Shown: in pieces, positions 53,343-62,204 of the stretch
Numbering within the stretch: the stretch's first letter is position 1
Layout: every line of letters starts with the position of its first letter
Assembly: GCA_963822905.1 (NCBI GenBank)
Contig: CAWGJF010000003.1
Span: 620,001 to 684,000, forward strand
Origin: CAWGJF01 sp963822905
GTDB lineage: Bacteria > Bacteroidota > Ignavibacteria > Ignavibacteriales > Ignavibacteriaceae
Length of the DNA: 64,000 nucleotides
Direction of reading: 5' to 3'
Made by a program: the position numbers and the translations under genes
The notes under the pieces: generated by a model
Databases searched by the model: none
The model's input: only the letters and a program-made list of their open reading frames with translations
What the model was told of the DNA's origin: nothing

Positions 53343-54320
53343 TTAATCATGTAATTTTGTAATTATCGACGCATCTGCCGGCATACCAGCCTTCAATTCA
53401 AAATCAGGATTATCGACCTGAACTTTTACTTCGAACACAAGCTTTGTTCTTTCTTCTTTTGTCTGAATATTTTTAGGAGTGAATTCAGCTTCTGGAGAAA
53501 TGTAAATTACTTTTCCGGAAAAAGTTTTATCCGGATAAGCATCAACGGAAACAGCAGCATCTTGATTTAGTTTAACTTTACCTAGCTCTTCTTCAGAAAC
53601 ATAAATAACCAGCTTAACACTGCTCAAATCAGAAATTTTAAATAATGAACTCATAGGAGAAACTGTTTCACCAGCTTCAACAAATTTTTTCACAACAAAT
53701 CCTGATGAAGGCGTTGTGACATAACAATCACGAATTTGTTTTTGGATTAGATCGACAGTTGCTTTTTGTTTATCCACATTTGCTTCAGCTTGTTTCAGTT
53801 CTTCAGGACGGGCAAAGTTTTTTATTTTCTTATAATTTTCTTCGGTGGAAGTTAATTGTGCCTGTGCAATATTATAATGTGCAGTTGCATCATCGAATTG
53901 TTTTCTTGTGATTGATTTCGAGTTATACAGGTCGGTCATTCTTTTTAGATCTTTTTCTGCAAGATTAAAATTAATTTTTGCCTGGTTTAAAGCCTCTTCA
54001 ACCTGCTTTATATCTTCTTCACGTGCACCTTTTCTTAATAGGCTTAGTTGAGCCTGGACAGATTTTAATCCTGCTATAGCCTGATCAAGTTTATATTCAA
54101 GAGTTTCGTGATCAATTATCATTAGAGTATCGCCGGCATTTACCTTTTTCCCCTCGTCAAATAAAAGCTTCATCACCTGACCGGAAACTTTTGAACTTAC
54201 AACTACATTTGTCGCTTCAATATTTCCCGAAGCTTCTATCCTATCTTTATTATTTCCGTTTCCGCATCCGAATAAAATTACCAGGGTGAGAAGGATTGAA
54301 ATTAATTTTACCTGTTTCAT
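53343..54320 (-). CDS. HlyD-family membrane fusion lipoprotein (YbhG-like)
   Basis: A 325-residue periplasmic adaptor with a lipobox ILFGCGNG (cysteine about residue 19), two lipoyl half-motifs (ATNVVVSSKVSGQV and DCYVTTPSSGFVV) and a long alpha-helical hairpin between (about residues 75-195). It would connect the inner-membrane permeases to the TolC-like channel. Its ATG overlaps the TetR stop (ATGA). Confidence 0.9.
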   Translation of the reverse strand: MKQVKLISILLTLVILFGCGNGNNKDRIEASGNIEATNVVVSSKVSGQVMKLLFDEGKKVNAGDTLMIIDHETLEYKLDQAIAGLKSVQAQLSLLRKGAREEDIKQVEEALNQAKINFNLAEKDLKRMTDLYNSKSITRKQFDDATAHYNIAQAQLTSTEENYKKIKNFARPEELKQAEANVDKQKATVDLIQKQIRDCYVTTPSSGFVVKKFVEAGETVSPMSSLFKISDLSSVKLVIYVSEEELGKVKLNQDAAVSVDAYPDKTFSGKVIYISPEAEFTPKNIQTKEERTKLVFEVKVQVDNPDFELKAGMPADASIITKLHD

Positions 54321-54952
54321 TTAATTACCTTTTTAAAGATTTTGTTGAATTCTTTTTTACCTTTTGGAGTGAGCATCCCGTTAAACAAAATTTCAAATGT
54401 ATGGTGAAAAGCTTCTCTGAAATTAAATTTTTGGTAGTAGATGTAATTCGGATTGACTATGGACTTAACAGATGAAACAAAAATCATAATCATCAACTCA
54501 CTTGGCTTATCAACAAAAACACCCTCTTTTTTTCCCTGGTTAATTATGTTTGTTAAAAGTCTGATTGCATGTTTTGTACGGAACTCGTCTATTTTTTCCC
54601 AAAGTTTTGGGGTATGAAGCTGCACATCCTGAACCCATTTGTCAGTGAGCTTCAATGTTACGTTTCCGATTATTTCAAATAGAGCAAGCGATTTTCCCAG
54701 TGAAGTTAAATCAGAATTAAATACTTCTTCCATCCTTGCTGAAACTTCTGACATCATTTTGTTAGAGATAACTTCAACTAACGATTCTTTTGAAGGGAAA
54801 TATTTATAGATTGTCTTTTTGCTAACTCTTAAATCCGATGCAAGCGAATCCATTGAGATTTTATAAAATCCCTCCTTCATAAATTTGTCTTCAGCAAACT
54901 CAATTATTCGAATTTGTTCAGAATCTTCAGCATTGTTTTGATTTTTAATCAT
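54317..54952 (-). CDS. TetR/AcrR family transcriptional regulator (CecR-like)
   Basis: A 211-residue regulator. The N-terminal helix-turn-helix (GFYKISMDSLASDLRVSKKT, then IYKYFPSKESL; about residues 27-60) is followed by a helical ligand-binding domain. It is the first gene of the efflux operon and very likely represses it, as CecR does for ybhGFSR. Its operator should lie in the 165 bp upstream (54953-55117); no clear inverted repeat was noted there. Confidence 0.9.
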   Translation of the reverse strand: MIKNQNNAEDSEQIRIIEFAEDKFMKEGFYKISMDSLASDLRVSKKTIYKYFPSKESLVEVISNKMMSEVSARMEEVFNSDLTSLGKSLALFEIIGNVTLKLTDKWVQDVQLHTPKLWEKIDEFRTKHAIRLLTNIINQGKKEGVFVDKPSELMIMIFVSSVKSIVNPNYIYYQKFNFREAFHHTFEILFNGMLTPKGKKEFNKIFKKVIK

Positions 54953-55117
54953 TTTTAAGGTCTAAGAAACTATTATCGTATTTTTGGTTTCCAAAATAAT
55001 ATTTGATAATTAGCAAGTCAAGACACAGACCATTAAATTTTATTAATCTGTGACGCAAATCATCAGTTGTTACTTAACTCTGATATAATAAAATTTACAG
55101 CAAACAAGTGAGGTATT

Positions 55118-55456
55118 ATGAAAACTGTTTTCTTATTATCAATTCTAATTTTCTCTGCAGGAATTTTTGCTCAGCAAAAAACCGAAAACGATATTGACCT
55201 GGCATATCAGAATGCTAAAAAGGGAGTTTACTGGGCACTTGCAAATATTCCTGAGAAGAAACAGAGTATTGATAACGATCTTATTGCAGATGATAAACTT
55301 TATGCGAGTGTAAAACTAAGCAAAGAATTTAACGGCGTTAAAATTGAAGCCACAGGTTATTATTTATCAAACGAAGTTTCAATTGTAATTTATAAATCTG
55401 ATGATAGTTTAGAGAAGGAAGGTTATAAGAAAAAAGAAGAAGAGAAAGAAAAATGA
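55118..55456 (+). CDS. Small secreted protein of unknown function
   Basis: A 112-residue protein with a signal peptide (about residues 1-18, ending GIFAQ) and a lysine/glutamate-rich C-terminus (SLEKEGYKKKEEEKEK). No family recognised. Degraded copies of its 3' end occur at about 57801-57880 and 60156-60240, which shows it took part in the local tandem duplication. Confidence 0.65.
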   Translation: MKTVFLLSILIFSAGIFAQQKTENDIDLAYQNAKKGVYWALANIPEKKQSIDNDLIADDKLYASVKLSKEFNGVKIEATGYYLSNEVSIVIYKSDDSLEKEGYKKKEEEKEK

Positions 55457-55471
55457 TTTTAAGTGACAATT

Positions 55472-56197
55472 TTATTCGTAAATGTAAATCATCGTTGGTT
55501 TACGAATTTTTTTATAATCAGAAGATTTATGAATAATACTATAGATCATCCAATAAAAATCTTTCAATTTTTTGTAGCTCGGATTATTTAACAACATTCC
55601 TGTGTTTATTGAAACTTCATTTTCAAAATCAAGTACTTCCATTTTACAATAAAAATCAAAGGCCGGATCCATTCAGCCCCCATTAAAGCTTGGTTTATAA
55701 TCTTTTGGATAACAGAGGAAATAGATTTGCTTCATTATTCTATAAATTGAGTCAGCCTGGGCCAGAACATTTCTTACCAACCAGGGCTTTACAACGAAGC
55801 TCGTATCCAATGGTGGATCAATTAACCAGACTGTATCTGCAAGTTCAAATAATGTAGCGGTGCCGGCTAACGAATCAATAGATTTTACCAGAACTTTTGA
55901 AACATTAACCTTATAATTACCAAAGGTTACTTTATCAAAATAGTCCGGTATGTATTGTTTTAAATTATTTAAAAATAACTGTATAGATACTTCTTTTGGT
56001 TGATTCTTCTCTGCACATAATATAATTGCCATCTCGGTGGTATCTATTAAAGGTGTTACTCCCGGACCGTCGGTATATGAAGAGTCGTTACTGGAAAACG
56101 AACAGATAAACTGCAGGGTATCTTGCTGTGCGAACAAAATACTCTGTACAGAAATTCCATAAAGGAAAAACAAAAAAATTAAAAGAAAGCGTTTCAT
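55472..56197 (-). pseudogene. Secreted protein with an in-frame TGA (possible metalloprotease remnant)
   Basis: The first 174 codons (55673-56197) encode a signal peptide (ending SILFAQ) and a soluble domain. A TGA follows directly after FNGG, and the same frame continues with MDPAFDFYCKMEVLDF for 66 more codons to 55472. The part around AQADSIYRIMKQ and FNGG...DPAFDFY is loosely reminiscent of M6-type secreted metalloproteases, but no zinc motif is seen. It could be two genes, a nonsense mutation, or readthrough. No function assigned. Confidence 0.5.
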
Positions 56198-56217
56198 AGT
56201 TCCCCTCCTTTTTAATG

Positions 56218-57417
56218 TTATTTAATGTAGATTATTTTTTGGGAGATCTTCCGGTCTCCGCTTTTAAGAACAACTATGTATGTTCCGCTGCTTAGCTTAA
56301 GCTTTTCTGCATCTACAATTATTTTATATTCGCCTGCTGATTTTTCTTCATCTAAAATGGTTGCTATCTCCTTACCGAGTATATCATATATTGTGATTTT
56401 AGCATTACCTGTTTCAGTTAATCTATATCCTATAACTGAAGTAGGATTGAAAGGATTTGGATATGCCGGATCAAATTCCATTTTATCAGGTATCTTTTTC
56501 TTATTATGGTTTTCATCTACGCCAACAGGATTGCCATTCTCATCTATCAGTAAAGTGCTTTCATAAATTGTCTCCTGGCTGTCATAATCTGCAGTGAAAT
56601 ACATTTTTTTGCCATCTGGTGTAAGCGTGGGGAAACCTTCAAACCTGCCTGCATAATTTCCTTCAAAGTATTGTGTGTCTGCATAAAAACAGAAGTTCAA
56701 AGTCTTAGGAATTGTGTAACCAGAAGGATTCGTAGAATCAGCATACCGTACAACAATATCATAATTTAAGTAAGAACCTCCCCCAATAATAGTATCTAAA
56801 TGGGCCAACACAGAATAAGTTTTTTTGAAACTTGGTGAAACGTAAATTCCATAGTCTGATGTCATCCATAATGTTGGAGTTGGCCATCTTTCTGATGGTC
56901 CCCAGGTTTCTGTTTCCGAATTCCAATGAGAAATAGTTGCCTCGTGTGTTCTTAAAAAAACAAGTGTCGTATCGTTTGGTAGTACGCATCCTAGTTCTGC
57001 ATAAGCTGCAGAATTTACATTTGGTCCACAGTCAACTGCTTGTCCCCAATCGTTTATCGTGCTGTCCCAATCGCTGTAATACAAATCCCATCCGCCTAAA
57101 AACCAACTATAAAATATTCTTTTCTCATTTGGGGAGATACAAGGATAGCTTGCTAAATTCTGGTTAATACTACTATTTAATCCGTAAGGTATCGCCCATC
57201 CAGTATCAGCCCATTCTGTGACTGCTATTCCTCCTGCATCTATATAAAGCTTTTGTTTATTAAAACTTATTGATGGACTTTCTGCTCTTACCGCCCAGTT
57301 ACTTATTACTGCTACTTTCTTTGGTATGCTCCATACTTCAGGCGCTAAGGGGTATTGAGCATTTGCTGTAAGTGTGATTAACATAAATATTGAACTGATG
57401 TAAATAAACTTTTTCAT
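56218..57417 (-). CDS. Secreted propeller-like protein with type IX (Por) sorting domain, copy 1
   Basis: A 399-residue protein: signal peptide (ending LTANAQ); repeats of the TolB/PD40-like propeller type (RIFYSWFLGGWDLYYSDWDS, GKKMYFTADYDS); and a C-terminal T9SS type A sorting domain (DPAYPNPFNPTSVIGY, KITIYDILGKEIA, ending SQKIIYIK). It is exported by type IX secretion and cleaved or anchored at the surface. Ligand or role unknown. Paralogue of 58526-59776, from a tandem duplication. Confidence 0.85.
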   Translation of the reverse strand: MKKFIYISSIFMLITLTANAQYPLAPEVWSIPKKVAVISNWAVRAESPSISFNKQKLYIDAGGIAVTEWADTGWAIPYGLNSSINQNLASYPCISPNEKRIFYSWFLGGWDLYYSDWDSTINDWGQAVDCGPNVNSAAYAELGCVLPNDTTLVFLRTHEATISHWNSETETWGPSERWPTPTLWMTSDYGIYVSPSFKKTYSVLAHLDTIIGGGSYLNYDIVVRYADSTNPSGYTIPKTLNFCFYADTQYFEGNYAGRFEGFPTLTPDGKKMYFTADYDSQETIYESTLLIDENGNPVGVDENHNKKKIPDKMEFDPAYPNPFNPTSVIGYRLTETGNAKITIYDILGKEIATILDEEKSAGEYKIIVDAEKLKLSSGTYIVVLKSGDRKISQKIIYIK

Positions 57418-57600
57418 TTTATACCTCCCACATTTTTGTTGTAATAAAATTTACATTGATTTTTAATACATTACTTGGAAAGTATAAATTTCTGAAAGGA
57501 AAAACTAAATTAAGATTAAGGCATAACATCTTGGTCCCCTTTGTTAATTAAAATACTTTATTGGGAAAGTATTTTATGGTTAACAATTATTTTTAATTAG

Positions 57601-57797
57601 ACACAAATGGTAATTATAGTACTACAAATTTTATACTAAAAAATAGAAAGCGTTACGTTTATTATTTCAACTTGTTAAATACAGATGAGTAAAAATGTAA
57701 CGACTGTATTTACCGGTTATAAAAATATTACTACAATATTTTCGTTATAAGCAAAACAGCAGAGTTTTTTTATCGGTGGAAAAGGTTTTGTTTAACA
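57601..57797. repeat. Duplicated intergenic block, copy A (197 bp identical core)
   Basis: The gap 57418-57894 has no gene. Positions 57601-57797 are identical to 59959-60155, while flanking bases on both sides differ. Inside is a hairpin: TAAATACAG (57676-57684), 19 nt, CTGTATTTA (57704-57712), plus CGTTAC...GTAACG. It may be a conserved regulatory or RNA element, or the product of gene conversion. Confidence 0.8.
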
Positions 57798-57800
57798 CAC

Positions 57801-57880
57801 GAGATTTCAATTTATAAATCTGATTATAGCTTGGAGAAGGAGGGATATAAGAAAAAAGAAAAGAGAAGGAGAAATAAACC
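57801..57880 (+). pseudogene. Relic of the 3' end of the small secreted protein gene
   Basis: Translating this stretch gives IYKSDYSLEKEGYKKKEK, close to the C-terminus of the protein at 55118-55456 (IYKSDDSLEKEGYKKKEE). No upstream coding part remains. It marks the edge of a duplicated unit. Confidence 0.65.
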
Positions 57881-57894
57881 TGAAAAATTAGAAA

Positions 57895-58134
57895 TTAATT
57901 TCCTGAACTATTTTCCAATTCATCGATAAGATTTGTAACAAGGACTTCAACCTGATGCTCATTGCCCAGCAAATCCTGCAAAGTAATTTTACTCAGCAAT
58001 CCATCCAGAGTTGTTTGCACAGTTTTCCAGAGAGATCTGATTGAACAAAAATGAACCGGGACAATATTATCACCATTAAAATCCAGTTCACTGAAATCAT
58101 AAATTGCATCTGCCTGCTCTATTACATCAATCAT
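57895..58134 (-). pseudogene. Truncated Rrf2-family regulator copy
   Basis: A 79-codon frame whose last 50 residues (CSIRSLWKTVQTTLDGLL to the end) match the C-terminus of the rrf2 gene at 60254-60730 with few changes. The N-terminal DNA-binding helix-turn-helix is absent, and the first 29 codons differ from that gene, so it may derive from another Rrf2 paralogue. It cannot bind DNA as a normal Rrf2. It belongs to the tandem duplication. Confidence 0.75.
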
Positions 58135-58140
58135 ATTGTC

Positions 58141-58509
58141 TTAACTATGCACGTGCCAGCAGTTACCCGGCCAATTTGTTATATAAGTTTCAGGGAAAAG
58201 AAAGGCTTCATTTTCGCTCGCTTTTAATACAATGTTTTGGTAGTCAAAATTGCCAAAAGTGCCTTGGGCGAAAAAGACTTGCAATCCGTTCATTGCAGGG
58301 GTAAACCAAGCCGGCAATACAGGGGTTGTTCCTGAATCTTTAGCAATTATTACAATTTCTGTGTAGCTAGTACTGCGAGAAATAGCATCTTCAATTTCAG
58401 GTACAACTATACTTTCTGATTCATCAACATATTCAGAAAATTCAAAGTCCTGTGAATATGTAAAAGAACAAAAGAGAAAAAGAATTGCTGTTATTATGAA
58501 TTTTTTCAT
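58141..58509 (-). CDS. Small secreted protein of unknown function
   Basis: A 122-residue protein with a signal peptide (about residues 1-19, ending FTYSQ) and a mature domain ending NCWHVHS. No family recognised. It lies 16 bp downstream of the second T9SS-sorted protein gene and directly before the truncated rrf2 copy. Co-transcription with the T9SS protein is likely. Confidence 0.6.
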   Translation of the reverse strand: MKKFIITAILFLFCSFTYSQDFEFSEYVDESESIVVPEIEDAISRSTSYTEIVIIAKDSGTTPVLPAWFTPAMNGLQVFFAQGTFGNFDYQNIVLKASENEAFLFPETYITNWPGNCWHVHS

Positions 58510-58525
58510 AACAGACCTCCCTAAA

Positions 58526-59776
58526 TTATTTTATATAAAGTAGTTTCTTAGATAACGATTCCCCTTGCGTCGTTATTTTATATATATAAACACCACTACT
58601 TATTTCAGTTTTATGTTTTCCTCTTGTTTCCATATTTAGCTGGTATTCGTGCCAGCCGGGACTATATGATTTATTATCTATTGCTTTGAAGATTTCATTT
58701 CCAAGCACATCGTAAATTGTCAAGCTAACTTTATCACTTCTTGTTATGTAAAATCTTATCTTTGTTACTGAATTAAATGGATTTGGATAATTCTGAAGTA
58801 AGAGAAAATTATTAATTATTGAACTTAAATCAGGTAAATCATCAACACTTACTGGATTTCCATTTTCGTCAATGAGTTGGATAGACATATAAATATCGGC
58901 AGCTACAGTTGTGTCTTCTCTCGCTGCATCTCTATTTGAGTGAAAAAACAATAGCTTGCCATCCTCAGAAATCCAAGGATCTTCATCCCAGCCCCCTATC
59001 CAATAAAAATTATTTGTTGTGTCTGGTTGGTATGCATTTGAGTTTATATTTAATTCAAAAACTTCTCCCCAATGATTCTCTAACGAATCCCAAAATGTTA
59101 CGTATAGTTCAGATTGTAATGAGTCGGAGTTCAAAGTAACATACTGACTAAAGTATGCTTTTCGCCTATCACCTGTTATACTTAATCCCCTAATTGCCCC
59201 TTCACCAAATGGATGATAATAGTTAGAACTATCAACAATTTGCCATTCATTTGTTAAGCTATCCTTAACATAAATACACACTCCGAGATCTGCCCATACC
59301 TGGTTTATACAATACAAAGTGTCCTCACTCAATTCATATGCATAATACTCAGTGTTTGGACTATTGATATTTGGACCCAGGTTAATGGAAGGTCCCCAAT
59401 CATTCAAAGTGCTGTCCCACTTACTATACCATAAATCCCAGCCTCCATATCCTCCCCATCTACAAAAGTATAATCGGTCTCCTCTTCTGTTAATTGAAGG
59501 GTGTCTGACAGGACTTCCATTATTAATATTATTGTTTAATGCTATTGGATAAGACCAGAGCGTATCGATTTTACTAGCAATAGAGATTTTCGTTGCCTTC
59601 ATTAAAAATAGTTTTATCTGATTATCTGGAAGTGTCGGGCTTCCTTCCCCAACTAACCTTTCTGACAATGAATCAACTCTTATTGGTTCACTCCATACCT
59701 CAACAGCAGGCGGGTATATTTGCGCTCGTATTGTAATGGTTATTAAAAGAAAGATTAGCGATAATAATTTTTTCAT
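58526..59776 (-). CDS. Secreted propeller-like protein with type IX (Por) sorting domain, copy 2
   Basis: A 416-residue paralogue of 56218-57417: signal peptide (ending TIRAQ), propeller-like repeats (GGYGGWDLWYSKWDST, DGKLLFFHSNRD) and a C-terminal sorting domain (LLQNYPNPFNSVTKI, SLTIYDVLGNEIF, ending SKKLLYIK). The shared framework VEVWSEP... and DLxYSxWDST shows common origin, but the proteins have diverged far more than the intergenic block upstream. Surface or secreted function unknown. Confidence 0.85.
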   Translation of the reverse strand: MKKLLSLIFLLITITIRAQIYPPAVEVWSEPIRVDSLSERLVGEGSPTLPDNQIKLFLMKATKISIASKIDTLWSYPIALNNNINNGSPVRHPSINRRGDRLYFCRWGGYGGWDLWYSKWDSTLNDWGPSINLGPNINSPNTEYYAYELSEDTLYCINQVWADLGVCIYVKDSLTNEWQIVDSSNYYHPFGEGAIRGLSITGDRRKAYFSQYVTLNSDSLQSELYVTFWDSLENHWGEVFELNINSNAYQPDTTNNFYWIGGWDEDPWISEDGKLLFFHSNRDAAREDTTVAADIYMSIQLIDENGNPVSVDDLPDLSSIINNFLLLQNYPNPFNSVTKIRFYITRSDKVSLTIYDVLGNEIFKAIDNKSYSPGWHEYQLNMETRGKHKTEISSGVYIYKITTQGESLSKKLLYIK

Positions 59777-59958
59777 CTTATACCTCCCACATTTTTATTG
59801 TAATAAAATTTAAATTGATTTTTAATACATTACTGGAAAAGTATAAAAATTGAGTGGGAAAACTAAATTAAGATTAAAGCATAACATCTTGGTCCCCTTT
59901 GTTAATTTAAATACTTAGAAGGAAAAGTATTTTATGATTAACAATTATTTTTAATCAG

Positions 59959-60155
59959 ACACAAATGGTAATTATAGTACTACAAATTTTATACTAAAAA
60001 ATAGAAAGCGTTACGTTTATTATTTCAACTTGTTAAATACAGATGAGTAAAAATGTAACGACTGTATTTACCGGTTATAAAAATATTACTACAATATTTT
60101 CGTTATAAGCAAAACAGCAGAGTTTTTTTATCGGTGGAAAAGGTTTTGTTTAACA
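59959..60155. repeat. Duplicated intergenic block, copy B (197 bp identical core)
   Basis: The gap 59777-60253 has no gene. The core 59959-60155 is identical to 57601-57797 and contains the same hairpin at about 60034-60070. Outside the core, for example around 59830-59930, the two copies differ at many positions. Confidence 0.8.
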
Positions 60156-60240
60156 AACGAGTTTTCAATATTTAAATTCGATGATAGCCTGGAGAAGGAA
60201 GGATTTAAGAAAACAGAAGTTGATGAAGAAAATAGAATTT
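60156..60240 (+). pseudogene. Second relic of the small secreted protein gene 3' end
   Basis: The stretch around 60180-60210 (GATGATAGCCTGGAGAAGGA) matches the 3' end of the gene 55118-55456 (GATGATAGTTTAGAGAAGGA). It is degenerate, without an upstream coding part. It is the same position in the duplicated unit as 57801-57880. Confidence 0.6.
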
Positions 60241-60253
60241 AAGAAGTGTGAAA

Positions 60254-60730
60254 TTAATTTTCTGAACTACTTTCCATTTCATCAATAAGAGTTGTTACCA
60301 GAACTTCCACCTGTTGCTCGTTGCCCAGCAAATCCTGCAAAGTGATTTTACATAGCAATCCATCCAAGGTTGTTTGTACAGTTTTCCAAAGTGATCTGAT
60401 TGAACAGTCAATTGAATTAGTGCAAATGTTTTCAATCCCGGCGTGTAAATCACAGAAAGACGATTCGTAAAGTTTCCCGCCAAGAGAATTTAAAACATCA
60501 CCAACCAAAATTTCTTTAGGTATTCTTGAAAGTTTATAACCGCCGGTTTGCCCGCGTGTACTTTCAATGAATCCGGAAAGACGCAATACTCTTAAAATCT
60601 TTCCGACATTTGCAGTTGAAAGACCTTCTATTTCACTAAGCTCGGGAATAGTAAGGCCGTTCAGAGAATCACTTTTTGCGATTCTCAGAAGCAGCCTTAA
60701 ACCATATTCTTCCTGTGTGCTGAATTTCAT
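60254..60730 (-). CDS. Rrf2/IscR-like transcriptional regulator
   Basis: A 158-residue regulator. The N-terminal winged helix (STQEEYGLRLLLRIAK, STANVGKILRVLRLSG) is followed by a cysteine triad FCDLHAGIENICTNSIDC (about residues 93-110) suited to a 2Fe-2S cluster, as in IscR. It is the last gene of the suf operon, 8 bp after the bacilliredoxin gene. It probably senses Fe-S status and controls the operon; the binding site is outside the window or not recognised. Confidence 0.88.
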   Translation of the reverse strand: MKFSTQEEYGLRLLLRIAKSDSLNGLTIPELSEIEGLSTANVGKILRVLRLSGFIESTRGQTGGYKLSRIPKEILVGDVLNSLGGKLYESSFCDLHAGIENICTNSIDCSIRSLWKTVQTTLDGLLCKITLQDLLGNEQQVEVLVTTLIDEMESSSEN

Positions 60731-60738
60731 TTTAAATA

Positions 60739-61275
60739 TTATCCATTGAACAATGGTATTTTAGAACCACAAGCTTTTGCATGCATTACCTGTGAAAATT
60801 GTTCAGGTGAAATTGAAGGGCCTTCTTTTGAACAGTATTTTTCATAAACAGCACGCAAGTCAGTTGAAATATCTTCTGCAGTTCTTCCCTCAATATGCTG
60901 ACGAGGCATAAAGTATAGTAATTCACCATTTTTAAATAAAGCTATACTTGGAGAAGAGGGTGGAAATCCTTTTACATTTTTTCTTATTGCGTCAACTGCA
61001 TCTCTTTCTTGTCCTGCAAATCCAGAAAACAGTTTATCGGGAATTATTTTATTCTGAAGTGAAAGAGAAATTCCGGGTCTTGCGCTTCCTGCTGCACAGC
61101 CGCAAACTGAATTTATCATCACTAAAGCAGTTGTATCATCTTTAGTATTAATTGCTTTATCAACATCATCGATTGTCATAAGCTCTGTAAATCCAACCGC
61201 AACTAATTCATCGCGCATTGGCTGAACAGCATTTTGGTCATACATCGGTGGTCTTGATTGAATATTGAACATCAT
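60739..61275 (-). CDS. BrxA/BrxB family bacilliredoxin
   Basis: A 178-residue DUF1094 protein with the CGC active-site motif in INSVCGCAAGSARPG (about residues 54-68) and the family segment PPSSPSIALFKNGELLYF. Bacilliredoxins reduce mixed disulfides with low-molecular-weight thiols. A C-terminal extension with an additional cysteine (HAKACGSKIP) is longer than in Bacillus BrxA (about 144 residues). Its place within a suf operon suggests thiol protection during Fe-S assembly. Confidence 0.85.
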   Translation of the reverse strand: MMFNIQSRPPMYDQNAVQPMRDELVAVGFTELMTIDDVDKAINTKDDTTALVMINSVCGCAAGSARPGISLSLQNKIIPDKLFSGFAGQERDAVDAIRKNVKGFPPSSPSIALFKNGELLYFMPRQHIEGRTAEDISTDLRAVYEKYCSKEGPSISPEQFSQVMHAKACGSKIPLFNG

Positions 61276-61295
61276 TACTCCTATATTTTGTTTTA

Positions 61296-61622
61296 TTAAT
61301 AAAACCCTAATTTGACTTTTGCCGCATCCGACATCATATCTTTATCCCACGGCGGGCTCCAGACAATTTCTACTTTTGCGTCATTCACTTCCGGTATTGA
61401 TCTAACTTTTGCTTCAACTTCCGGCGGTAGTGATTCTGCTACCGGGCAAGCTGGCGAAGTGAGAGTCATTTTAATTGTTACATCAGAATTATCTTCAATA
61501 CCAATTTCATAAACGAGTCCAAGCTCAAAAATGTCAACAGGAATTTCGGGGTCGTAACATGTTTTTAATGTCTGGATTACTTTCTCTTCTATTTCTTGTT
61601 TATTTACTTCTACTTCTGCCAT
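61296..61622 (-). CDS. sufT: MIP18/DUF59 family protein (SufT-like)
   Basis: A 108-residue protein: TLKTCYDPEIPVDIFELGLV at the start, TLTSPACPVAESLP with a conserved cysteine, and EIVWSPPWDKDMMSD at the end. This is the single-domain DUF59 protein used in Fe-S cluster maturation (SufT, PaaD-like). It lies between sufU and the bacilliredoxin gene in the operon. Confidence 0.88.
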   Translation of the reverse strand: MAEVEVNKQEIEEKVIQTLKTCYDPEIPVDIFELGLVYEIGIEDNSDVTIKMTLTSPACPVAESLPPEVEAKVRSIPEVNDAKVEIVWSPPWDKDMMSDAAKVKLGFY

Positions 61623-61648
61623 TATTTAAACCTCTTTATCATAATGTC

Positions 61649-61726
61649 ATGCTGAACTTGTTTCAGCATCTGTATATCGGAATTAAGATTCCGAATCAAG
61701 CCTGCCTGTCGGCTGACAGGTTCGGA
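61649..61726. repeat. Cluster of hairpins (REP-like) in the suf operon
   Basis: Consecutive stems: ATGCTGAA, 5 nt, TTCAGCAT (61649-61669); TCGGAAT, 4 nt, ATTCCGA (61677-61694); and CCTGTC, 4 nt, GACAGG (61705-61720), with an alternative outer pair TCCGAA/TTCGGA (61690-61726). It lies in the 120 bp gap between the DUF59 and sufU genes. It resembles dispersed REP-type repeats and could act in mRNA processing. Confidence 0.7.
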
Positions 61727-61742
61727 TTGACAAATTATAAAA

Positions 61743-62204
61743 TCATAATTCAGTCGATACTTTTTCATCTTTATTATTAAGTGCATTTATCATCGTATGC
61801 CAGGCGAGCGAAGCACATTTTACCCGCGCAGGAAATTCTCTGACACCAGCAAACACAGCAAGTTTTCCAAGATCATCAATCTCAGGATTCTCATCAAGTT
61901 TTCCGGTTACCAGGTCATGAAATCTTTCAAATAATTTTTCAGCTTCTTCTTTTGTTTTTCCCTTAACAATTGAAGTCATTAATGAAGCTGATGCTTTGGA
62001 AATTGCACAGCCTGAACCCTGGAACGAAACATCTTTAACAATTCCATCTTCAACAAATAAAAATATGTCAATGTGATCGCCGCATAACGGATTAAACCCT
62101 TCAGCCATTTGAGTTGGATTTTCAATTTTCCTGAAATTTCTCGGGCTTTTATTATGATCTAAAATTACCTGTTGGTAAAGTTCTCTGAGTTCCTGCTGCA
62201 TCAT
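61743..62204 (-). CDS. sufU: SufU/IscU-type Fe-S scaffold or sulfur-relay protein
   Basis: A 153-residue protein with three conserved cysteines: FNPLCGDHIDIF, GSGCAISKASAS and RVKCASLAW. The gap between the second and third cysteines includes the SufU-type insertion (about residues 75-120). In Gram-positive suf systems SufU passes sulfur from SufS. It overlaps sufS by 4 bp. Confidence 0.92.
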   Translation of the reverse strand: MMQQELRELYQQVILDHNKSPRNFRKIENPTQMAEGFNPLCGDHIDIFLFVEDGIVKDVSFQGSGCAISKASASLMTSIVKGKTKEEAEKLFERFHDLVTGKLDENPEIDDLGKLAVFAGVREFPARVKCASLAWHTMINALNNKDEKVSTEL

